Shown piece by piece: positions 1 through 4,912 of a DNA stretch of 5,348 bases; the first letter of the stretch is position 1; each line of letters begins with the position of its first letter. The DNA is taken from positions 1 to 5,348 of the forward strand of contig JBAQFY010000275.1 in the NCBI GenBank assembly GCA_049287505.1, read 5' to 3'. Both the position numbers and the translations under genes were made by a program. The stretch is from NIOZ-UU13 sp049287505. GTDB taxonomy: Bacteria > Planctomycetota > Phycisphaerae > Sedimentisphaerales > Anaerobacaceae. Under the pieces are notes generated by a model. It was given only the letters and a program-made list of their open reading frames with translations. It was not told the origin of the DNA and did not search any database.

Positions 1-84
1 TCGTATATTATGTGATTCCATCAAATATCCCCGCAAAATTGCATTGTTATCTTAACAATATCCATATTAGATTGCAAGCTGTAT
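1..84 (-). repeat. Left copy of an 84-bp inverted repeat flanking the integrase remnant
   Basis: The reverse complement of this stretch aligns without gaps to 840-923, with 72 of 84 positions identical. The last 30 or so bases (core GGGGATATTTGATGG) are nearly perfect. The repeat starts at the window edge, so it may extend further left. Its inner edge is sharp: nothing matches past position 84. It contains a 7-bp palindrome (ATTGTTA / TAACAAT at 43-49 and 53-59). No coding potential is seen. It could be one end of a small transposable element or one of two MITE-like copies. Confidence 0.9.
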
Positions 85-195
85 CGGACGACTTTGATAT
101 CAATCAGAGGAGCGATTATTAACTAAACAACCGCGGAAGTTTCACGGAGTTTAAGATATCTCTCGAAAAAAGCCGCTTAGTTACTACGGTATCCC
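85..195. other. Gene-free spacer after the integrase remnant
   Basis: AT-rich sequence between the left repeat and the 3' end of the integrase remnant. No open frame, RNA gene or convincing terminator is visible. An 8-bp palindrome AGATATCT lies near 152-159, and a T-run on the minus strand near 165-171 has no adjacent stem strong enough to call a terminator. Confidence 0.6.
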
Positions 196-788
196 TTACA
201 ACTTGTCCAATGGGCTGGAAATGTCTAAATAGCTCTTACGAGCCACATGAGTGTATATCATCGTAGTATTTACATTTTTATGGCCCATAAGTTCTTGGAT
301 CGTTTAGATATTATGCCCCGCTTCCAGAAGATGCGTGGCGAAACTATTCGAAATTTTTTTCTCCAGGGCATCGGGAAGCGTTGTGCCCCTGTATCCTTTT
401 GCCAAATCCTGGTCATGCAACTTCTTCATTCGCTGCAAATGAGCTTTCAGAGACTCCTTGATTTTGTATGGCAGCATGGTGGTTCTGTCCTTCTCTCCTT
501 TTCCCGCCCGGATGGTTAGCAAATTATTGGCGAAATCGATGTCCTTGACTCTCAATTTTATGCATTCCAGAAGGCGGAGGCCGCTTCCATAGAGCAATTG
601 AGCCATGAGAAGATAGGAGCCTTCAAGAAAGGAAAAGAGACGATGGCCCTCCTTGCGGGTCAGGATAACCGGAAGTCTCCTCTTTTGTCATGCCCTTACG
701 GTTCTACTCAGTAGACATAGAATCGAGCTTTTTCAAGAGGAACCAGACGGTTGCACTTGAGAAAACTTTCAAATTCAGCAAGGGTTTT
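196..788 (-). pseudogene. intI: Integron integrase (tyrosine recombinase) remnant, multiply disrupted
   Basis: Three collinear pieces of an IntI-type tyrosine recombinase can be read on the minus strand. The N-terminal piece (788-711) starts KTLAEFESFL and ends RFYVY, followed by TGA (710-708) where the family usually has Trp. A deletion of roughly 75-80 residues with a frame change then leads to the catalytic-domain piece (about 687-350). This starts RRLPVILT and holds the box I arginine in GSGLRLLE and the lysine motif GKGEKDR. A second deletion of roughly 65-70 residues joins DALEKKIS directly to NSFATHLLEAGHNI, removing the IntI-specific insertion and the HxLR catalytic pair. TAA at 306-304 then interrupts the frame. 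The same frame continues as TIQELMGHKN and TTMIYTHV, which would hold the tyrosine, and ends in DKL at TAA (198-196). There is no ATG at the N terminus. The orientation, divergent from the cassettes, is the normal integron layout. The protein should be inactive. Confidence 0.93.
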
Positions 789-795
789 TTAATGG

Positions 796-826
796 TTGTC
801 TAATTGGCGCTCCCAGGCCGTATAAT
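796..826 (+). promoter_or_regulatory. Candidate cassette promoter Pc
   Basis: A perfect -10 hexamer TATAAT (821-826) is preceded by TTGTCT (796-801, 4 of 6 matches to the -35 consensus) with a 19-bp spacer, slightly longer than ideal. It lies just upstream of the integrase 5' end and fires rightward toward the cassettes, as an integron Pc does. Transcripts would now have to cross the right-hand 84-bp repeat and the insertion sequence before reaching the HNH gene. The call rests on position and the -10 box; strength is unknown. Confidence 0.5.
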
Positions 827-832
827 ACAGCC

Positions 833-839
833 GTTAAAT
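833..839 (+). other. Possible recombination core site of the attI platform
   Basis: GTTAAAT fits the integron core consensus GTTRRRY and lies between the dead integrase and the cassettes. The right-hand 84-bp repeat begins at the very next base. A seven-base degenerate match is easily found by chance, and the core that actually borders cassette 1 is at 2620-2626, so this is tentative. Confidence 0.2.
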
Positions 840-923
840 ATACGACTTGCAATCTAAGGTGGATAATTTTAATATAATATTACAATTTTGTGGGGATATT
901 TGATGGAATCACATAATATACAA
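840..923 (+). repeat. Right copy of the 84-bp inverted repeat
   Basis: This is the inverted partner of 1-84, 72 of 84 identical, with mismatches clustered in its first 45 or so bases. Both copies share the start ATAC, the block CTTGCAATCTAA and the strongly conserved distal third. It has its own short palindrome (TAATAT A ATATTA, 870-882). The hexamer ATATAC occurs at 838-843 and again at 916-921, which might be a duplication flanking an insertion, but the left copy does not clearly show it. It is noncoding. Confidence 0.9.
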
Positions 924-966
924 TGTTCATCAGAGGAAATTGGTATCAAATATAATATGATGTATA

Positions 967-970
967 TTAA
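967..970. repeat. Target-site duplication TTAA, left copy
   Basis: TTAA directly abuts the left inverted repeat of the insertion sequence and is repeated at 2614-2617 directly after the right one. A 4-bp duplication is what IS1380-family elements make. Removing the element and one copy restores a continuous sequence leading into the first cassette. Confidence 0.88.
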
Positions 971-987
971 CCTGAATAATTCATAAA
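971..987 (+). repeat. Left terminal inverted repeat of the IS1380 element
   Basis: CCTGAATAATTCATAAA is the exact reverse complement of 2597-2613. Identity stops at the next base, which sets the repeat length at 17 bp. Confidence 0.95.
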
Positions 988-990
988 AAA

Positions 991-1066
991 GCTGTTTCCT
1001 CTCTTAACTCTTTGTTTTATAATAAATTAGAGAAAGAACAGAAACAAAGATGGAGAAGGAAACAGC
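991..1066 (+). promoter_or_regulatory. Leader hairpin able to sequester the transposase ribosome binding site
   Basis: GCTGTTTCCT (991-1000) is perfectly complementary to AGGAAACAGC (1057-1066), and TCTTTGTTT (1009-1017) to AAACAAAGA (1042-1050). This gives a 10-bp outer and a 9-bp inner stem around an 8/6-nt internal loop and a 24-nt end loop. The right arm includes AAGGA, the Shine-Dalgarno of the transposase, seven bases before its ATG at 1068. The element's own -10 box (1018-1023) lies in the end loop, so a transcript starting near 1030 lacks the left arm. Only read-through RNA from outside can form the full stem. This arrangement is known to protect other IS elements, such as IS10 and IS50, from impinging transcription; its role here is inferred. 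Confidence 0.7.
995..1023 (+). promoter_or_regulatory. Transposase promoter candidate
   Basis: A perfect TATAAT at 1018-1023 lies 45 bp before the chosen start codon. The hexamer 17 bp upstream, TTTCCT (995-1000), matches the -35 consensus at only 3 of 6 positions, so the promoter would be weak, as is usual for a transposase. Expected initiation is near 1030. Confidence 0.45.
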
Positions 1067-1067
1067 C

Positions 1068-2411
1068 ATGAATCATGATAACAAACAATTGATACTTTTT
1101 AAAGACGTTTCTGGCAAAAAAGTGGAAGCCGATTTCGATGGTGGAGAGGTAAGCTCAGATGCTGGGTTGCTTTTTCTCCGCGAGACTGAATCTCAGCTAG
1201 GTATTATTCAGCGGATGGCTGATGTTTTGCGAGATCGTCGGCATCCCAGTTATGTGAAACATGAGATGGTTCAACTTTTGAAACAGCGAGTCTTTCAAAT
1301 TGCTTGTGGGTATGAAGATGGCAATGATTGCGATGAGCTGAAGAATGATCCGGTATTGAAGATGGCTTGTGAGAAGCTGCCTGAGAGTGAGGAGCCGTTG
1401 GCGAGTCAGCCGACGATGTGCCGATTTGAGAATGGACTGTCGAGGACGGATTTGTATCGAATCGCCGAGGTGTTTCTGGATGTTTTTATCGACTCTTATG
1501 AGAGTGCTCCGGAAGCGATTATTTTGGACATCGATGACACAGATGATGAGACCCACGGCCATCAGCAGTTGATTCTTTTCAACGCATTTCATGACAGCTA
1601 TTGTTATATGCCGCTTCATATTTATGAGGGCCGGAGTGGCCGTTTGATTACGACGATTCTGCGGCCTGGGAAGAGGCCTTCGGGGAGGGAAATTGTCTCG
1701 ATTCTGAAACGGATAGTGAAAAGGATTAAGGCGGCCTGGCCGGAAGTGGGGATTCTTCTTCGGGGCGATTCTTACTACAGTTGTCCTGAGGTTTTTGAGT
1801 TTTGTGAAGAGTGGGGAATCAAGTTTTGTCTGGGGTTTATACCTCGCAAGCCTCTGCTGGAGAAGGTGGCGAAGCTGGCTGATGGAGCGCAGATGGTTTA
1901 TTCTCAGGAGAAACATCCGCTGAGACTGTTTGCTGAGTTTTCCTATCAAGCGAAGACCTGGAGGCAAGCCCAGAGGATAATCGTCAAAGTGGAAGCGAAC
2001 ACCCTCGGTTCCAATATTCGTTTTATTGTCACCAACCTGGAGCATTGGAATCGGCGGTTTATCTATGATACGGTTTATTGTGGACGGGGAGAGATGGAAC
2101 TTTTCATCAAAGAGCATAAGAGGTATCTTCTTTCTGACAGAACCTCTTGCAGCCGATTTGAAGCCAATCAGTTTCGGCTATTTCTTCACAGTATGGCCTA
2201 TGTGCTTTTGCATACATTTCGAAGGCTTCATCTGGAGGGGAGTGAGTTTGCCCAAGCGCAGTTTTCAACGATTCGACTGAAACTGATTAAGATTGGTGCC
2301 CGAGTGCGTCAGTTAGCGACGAAGATAAAGGTGCATTTGCCTTCCTCATTTCCCTGGAAGGGAGAGTTACGGAAGATTTGGTTATCATGCTGCACGTCGG
2401 GATATCCATAA
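1068..2411 (+). CDS. IS1380-family DDE transposase
   Basis: This 447-aa protein catalyses cut-and-paste type movement of the surrounding element by binding its terminal repeats. The N-terminal region (about 10-130) contains the family-typical DGGEVSSDAGLL and a QPTMCRFEN segment. The RNase H-like catalytic domain follows: first Asp in LDIDDTDDETHG (D154 or D156), second Asp in LLRGDSYYS (D234), and Glu E344 within a full Y-x2-R-x3-E-x6-K signature (Y337, R340, E344, K351). After this come the conserved DRTSC and NQFRLFLHSMAYVLL stretches. ATG 1068 is preferred over ATG 1050 because AAGGA (1056-1060) sits 7 nt before it, while 1050 has no good ribosome binding site and lies inside the hairpin. 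The length is normal, no frameshift is seen, and all catalytic residues are present. Confidence 0.95.
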   Translation: MNHDNKQLILFKDVSGKKVEADFDGGEVSSDAGLLFLRETESQLGIIQRMADVLRDRRHPSYVKHEMVQLLKQRVFQIACGYEDGNDCDELKNDPVLKMACEKLPESEEPLASQPTMCRFENGLSRTDLYRIAEVFLDVFIDSYESAPEAIILDIDDTDDETHGHQQLILFNAFHDSYCYMPLHIYEGRSGRLITTILRPGKRPSGREIVSILKRIVKRIKAAWPEVGILLRGDSYYSCPEVFEFCEEWGIKFCLGFIPRKPLLEKVAKLADGAQMVYSQEKHPLRLFAEFSYQAKTWRQAQRIIVKVEANTLGSNIRFIVTNLEHWNRRFIYDTVYCGRGEMELFIKEHKRYLLSDRTSCSRFEANQFRLFLHSMAYVLLHTFRRLHLEGSEFAQAQFSTIRLKLIKIGARVRQLATKIKVHLPSSFPWKGELRKIWLSCCTSGYP

Positions 2412-2596
2412 TGCTTTTGCTTCGAAGAGTGATTATAGCGATTGAGGCTGGGTTCGCTGGAGAAATATGTTTAAAAGAGAGGAAGTCAATGTATGAGTTA
2501 GGTTTCAATCGGCAGGGGAAAGATGGAATGTCTGCTCTGCTCGGCAGAAATGGGAATTTAAACCTCTTAGAAAAGAAATTTGCTTTTTATAGAGAA

Positions 2597-2613
2597 TTTA
2601 TGAATTATTCAGG
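2597..2613 (-). repeat. Right terminal inverted repeat of the IS1380 element
   Basis: TTTATGAATTATTCAGG is the exact inverse of 971-987. It marks the right end of the element and is followed immediately by the TTAA duplication. Confidence 0.95.
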
Positions 2614-2617
2614 TTAA
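2614..2617. repeat. Target-site duplication TTAA, right copy
   Basis: This copy matches 967-970. Only TAG separates it from the T that begins the first cassette, so the insertion point is three bases from the integron crossover. Confidence 0.88.
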
Positions 2618-2619
2618 TA

Positions 2620-2626
2620 GTTAGCC
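2620..2626 (+). other. Recombination core bordering cassette 1
   Basis: GTTAGCC marks the junction where the first cassette is joined. It is the exact complement of GGCTAAC at the start of this cassette's own attC (3452-3458), the pairing expected when both come from one circular cassette. Upstream, with the insertion sequence removed, there is no attC-like inverted arm. The left partner was therefore probably attI or a deletion product rather than another cassette. Confidence 0.7.
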
Positions 2627-3541
2627 GGCCTGTAGGATAAACAAACTATGCGTTGCATTTTCTGCAAAGCTGAATCAAGCGATTCCAAAAGTATTGAGCA
2701 CATTATTCCTGAATCACTCGGCAATGATACTCATGTTCTGCCACCTGGAGTAGTTTGCGATAATTGTAACAACTATTTCGCTCGAGAAGTAGAGAAGCCG
2801 TTCTTGGATTCAATAGCTATGCGGCTGCTTCGATTCCACCAGGCAGTAGAAAACAAGCGAGGATTAATCCCTCCGGCTCAGGGCATTTTAGCACCCAAAT
2901 TTCCTGTCACTATCCGTCGATTCAGCAATGGAGAAATTAAGGGATTGGTTGAGATTCCGCCAGAGGCGATTGATCATTTGTTTGAATGTGATAAAGGAGC
3001 GATTATCATTCCCGCCAGCTCAGGTCCTCCCTCCGATTTGATGGTTTCTCGATTCTTGGCCAAAGTCGCAGTTGAGGCGATGGCTCAACGACTACTGCCC
3101 TATCCAGAGACGTTAGAATATTTGGTAGATGAAGCCCAACTGGACCCGGTACGGAATTACGCTCGTAGTGGACGAATCCAGAATTGGCCAGTTCATATAC
3201 GACGGATTTACGAGGAGGACAAGAAATGGCTGGACGAATCGGGGAAGGCGGTCCAGGTCGTTCACGAATATGACATTCTCAAGACTGATTCCGATGAGTG
3301 GTATTTGATCCTTGCATTATTTGGCACTGAGTTCGCGCTAAACATAGGTGGCCCTGAAATAGAAGGCTACTTAGCTTGGCTGACGGAGCATGATAACGTT
3401 AGTCCACTTTATTGGGGGAAGAACGCTATTGATCGTAGAATCAAACCGGCTGGCTAACAACTCGTTGCACCGGACAACGCCTGCGCCTCGCACAGTCATG
3501 CCGCTTGCAATCGGCTTCGGCGTTGCCGGTGAACTCGAGCG
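2621..3541 (+). mobile_element. Integron gene cassette 1 (HNH protein)
   Basis: This 921-bp unit runs from the T after G2620 to the G of GTTAGAC at 3541. It holds one gene in the usual orientation, 27 bp of leader and a 96-bp attC whose first arm overlaps the stop codon. There is no separate promoter visible in the leader, so expression would depend on an upstream promoter such as Pc or on read-through out of the insertion sequence. Confidence 0.88.
2648..3457 (+). CDS. HNH_5-type nuclease-like protein
   Basis: This 269-aa predicted soluble protein has an N-terminal zinc-bound HNH fold of the HNH_5 kind. It has two Cys pairs (C3/C6 in CIFC and C37/C40 in CDNC), the EHIIPESLG motif with candidate catalytic H18, and CNNYF with N41/N42. 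HNH domains cut DNA with a metal ion; the target here is unknown. Residues 50-269 have no signal peptide or membrane segment and I do not recognise a domain in them, though FLAKVAVEAMAQRLL looks like a helix common after HNH_5 heads. The start is supported by AGGA (2634-2637) ten bases upstream. The stop TAA overlaps the attC arm, as is usual in cassettes. Nucleases of this sort occur in restriction-like defence, toxins and mobile elements. No immunity or modification gene is adjacent, so the role is open. Confidence 0.85.
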   Translation: MRCIFCKAESSDSKSIEHIIPESLGNDTHVLPPGVVCDNCNNYFAREVEKPFLDSIAMRLLRFHQAVENKRGLIPPAQGILAPKFPVTIRRFSNGEIKGLVEIPPEAIDHLFECDKGAIIIPASSGPPSDLMVSRFLAKVAVEAMAQRLLPYPETLEYLVDEAQLDPVRNYARSGRIQNWPVHIRRIYEEDKKWLDESGKAVQVVHEYDILKTDSDEWYLILALFGTEFALNIGGPEIEGYLAWLTEHDNVSPLYWGKNAIDRRIKPAG

Positions 3542-3547
3542 TTAGAC
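3452..3547 (+). other. attC site of cassette 1 (96 bp)
   Basis: Outer cores GGCTAAC (3452-3458) and GTTAGAC (3541-3547) bound a long imperfect hairpin. The left arm 3452-3481 pairs with 3519-3547 through TAAC, CTCG, CACCGG and CAACGCC blocks, with unpaired extra bases that IntI uses to pick the correct strand. The 37-nt middle holds a weaker GCCG/CGGC pair (3500-3503, 3512-3515). Crossover would be after G3541. The first arm contains the stop codon of the HNH gene. Confidence 0.93.
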
Positions 3548-4906
3548 AAAAAGTCAGAGAGATGAAATCCGATAATCATCAGATCATCGAAGCGCTGGCC
3601 GAACAGTTGGCGGCGTTTCCCATTGAGGCACACCTTGCGGATGACCCTATGCTGATCGAGCGTTGCTCTGCTTTTCTCAATAATGTCATCCGTTTCTGGC
3701 ACAAGCACAAAGAAGCGATTCCTTCCGTTGAAGCGCTGACCACCATCATTTCACTTGACTACCATCACGTGATGAAAACGGGTTCAAGAGATTTGCGCCA
3801 CCTAATGAACATCCTGGAAGCGAATCGAGAGGCGCTCAAGAAGGCGAAGAAGATACTCCTGGCGGATTCATCTCTCGAAAAACTTGAGATAGGCGACCTT
3901 GACCAACTATTTGCTGAAGGGATGGAGATTGATCGCCTGATTAGCGCCACCATTGATTCGCTGGTCGCTAAAGCTGAAAGCGACCTGGACCGACTGCGGA
4001 AGGCGTCGGTCAAGCTATGGAAGAAGTCATCAGTAAACTCCTCGGTAATCCCTAAAGGACTATACGTGTTCATTTCACATGCGACTAATGATAAGGATTT
4101 AGCGGTCAAGATCTCCAAAGAGCTTGAGTCAATTGGTGTCGCGACATGGCGCGACGACAAGGACATTGTTGGTGGAGATTCCATTCCTACTGAGATCGGC
4201 AAAGGACTGGAAAAGGCAACCCATTTTACCTTGTTGTATACCAATACGTCGAAGCACCGTGCTTGGGTGAAGACCGAGTTTGAGAGCGCACTCATGTTGC
4301 GTGAGCAAACAGGAAAACCCAAAATCATTCCCATTCTACTGGATGGGCTGAAGCCACCGACCATCTTGGGGAACATTAAAGGTATTCCATTCGAGCGTTT
4401 TGAGGAAGGAATGACGTCACTCTGGCGAAGTCTGGGTGTGCCTCCTGGGTCAAGAATATCGCTAGATATTCTCTTCAAATTCCAGAAGAGGGCTCGCCAA
4501 GCGCTCGATAAAGTGAAGTGGTGTCACCAATCTGATCGGTTCCTAGAAGTCGACGAAGAAGTCTTTGATGAACTCGAAGATATTGAGACCTATATTCTTG
4601 TATTCCCAATTTGTGGAAAGGGAACGGTGCGTCGTCGCTTCGAGTGGACCATGGTTTCCTGGCCGGCGGAGCGGCCGGAAGAACTCCGGCCAAGTTACGA
4701 ATGGGAGTTCTATTCGTATCGACGAGCCGCAATCGCGGGTAGTTGCTTATTGAGGTCAATAGGCGACATCGCAGAGCGTTTGCTTGAAATTGTTGAGAAG
4801 ATTGAGGGGGAGCCTCTCCCTCAGGCAATTTCGGGCGGCACTCCATGAGAAAGTGTCTAACGATTAAATTCAGCCGATCGCTTATAGCGCCGGCTGATTT
4901 TGCTCG
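3542..4906 (+). mobile_element. Integron gene cassette 2 (TIR protein)
   Basis: This 1365-bp cassette runs from T3542 to G4906 and contains one gene and a 58-bp attC. Its first bases (TTAGAC after the shared G) are the complement of the GTCTAAC that opens its own attC at 4855, so both ends belong to the same cassette. It is larger than typical cassettes because of the 428-aa gene. The leader before the ATG is only 20 bp. Confidence 0.92.
3562..4848 (+). CDS. TIR-domain protein, candidate NAD-cleaving defence effector
   Basis: This 428-aa predicted cytosolic protein has a helical N-terminal region (1-160, rich in Leu, Lys and Glu) and a TIR domain at about 166-293. After the TIR domain comes an unrecognised C-terminal region (295-428), with a likely beta segment near ETYILVFPI and a final helix near IGDIAERLLEIVEKI. 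TIR features seen are YVFISHA (168-174), the BB-loop-like WRDDKDIVGGDSI (196-208) and the S-x4-W-x3-E pattern with S230, W235 and E239. E239 is at the position of the catalytic Glu of NAD-hydrolysing TIR domains. Many bacterial TIR proteins deplete NAD or make signalling nucleotides upon phage infection; that this one does is inferred. The frame extends up to 3505, but the upstream ATG lies within attC1, so ATG 3562, just after the cassette border, is chosen. The ribosome binding site is poor (AGAGAG touching the ATG). Confidence 0.88.
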   Translation: MKSDNHQIIEALAEQLAAFPIEAHLADDPMLIERCSAFLNNVIRFWHKHKEAIPSVEALTTIISLDYHHVMKTGSRDLRHLMNILEANREALKKAKKILLADSSLEKLEIGDLDQLFAEGMEIDRLISATIDSLVAKAESDLDRLRKASVKLWKKSSVNSSVIPKGLYVFISHATNDKDLAVKISKELESIGVATWRDDKDIVGGDSIPTEIGKGLEKATHFTLLYTNTSKHRAWVKTEFESALMLREQTGKPKIIPILLDGLKPPTILGNIKGIPFERFEEGMTSLWRSLGVPPGSRISLDILFKFQKRARQALDKVKWCHQSDRFLEVDEEVFDELEDIETYILVFPICGKGTVRRRFEWTMVSWPAERPEELRPSYEWEFYSYRRAAIAGSCLLRSIGDIAERLLEIVEKIEGEPLPQAISGGTP

Positions 4907-4912
4907 TTATCC
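4855..4912 (+). other. attC site of cassette 2 (58 bp)
   Basis: GTCTAAC (4855-4861) and GTTATCC (4906-4912) are the outer cores. The arms TAACGA (4858-4863) / TCGTTA and TCAGCCG / CGGCTGA (CAGCCG 4871-4876, CGGCTG 4891-4896) pair, and an inner CGCT-TAT-AGCG (4879-4889) closes the hairpin. The right core departs from GTTRRRY at the fifth base, which is tolerated because that part belongs to the next cassette. It is much shorter than and unlike the attC of cassette 1, so the two cassettes probably come from different pools. Confidence 0.92.

Larger units (their letters stand above)
971..2613 (+). mobile_element. Complete IS1380-family insertion sequence, 1643 bp
   Basis: The element is delimited by perfect 17-bp terminal inverted repeats starting with CCT, as is typical for IS1380 members, and by a TTAA duplication. 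It contains a single transposase gene, with a 97-bp leader on the left and a 185-bp untranslated right flank (2412-2596) in which I see no gene or clear terminator. All expected parts are present, so it may still be active or only recently inserted. It lies between the putative cassette promoter and the first cassette, in the same orientation as the cassettes. I cannot assign a named IS. Confidence 0.95.

Noticed and set aside
247..519. 90-codon plus-strand frame on the left
   Set aside because: It is the complement of the integrase remnant and has no features of its own.
811..831. LexA-like half site (CTGTATTATAC on the minus strand) near the integrase start
   Set aside because: LexA sites control many intI genes, but the second half (ACAG) is missing here; the match is mostly the -10 box.
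103..937. 9-bp direct repeat ATCAGAGGA at 103-111 and 929-937
   Set aside because: It was considered as a target duplication or attachment site, but it does not line up with the edges of the 84-bp repeats and could be chance.
1050..1067. Upstream ATG for the transposase
   Set aside because: It lacks a ribosome binding site and lies in the hairpin. ATG 1068 has AAGGA at ideal spacing and gives the usual N terminus.
1197..2117. 306-codon open frame on the minus strand
   Set aside because: It lies wholly opposite the transposase, which has a full DDE and YREK signature. The antisense protein is rich in Arg, Pro and Leu with no recognisable motif.
2378..2617. 79-codon plus-strand frame across the IS right end
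   Set aside because: It overlaps the transposase 3' end in another frame and runs through the terminal inverted repeat; no motif is seen.
3505..3561. Upstream start adding 19 residues to the TIR protein
   Set aside because: This ATG is inside the attC hairpin of the previous cassette, so the extension would be lost whenever the cassette moves. ATG 3562 lies just inside its own cassette.
3765..4478. 237-codon open frame on the minus strand
   Set aside because: It is opposite the TIR gene and Ser/Arg-rich, with no motif or ribosome binding site; a shadow frame.
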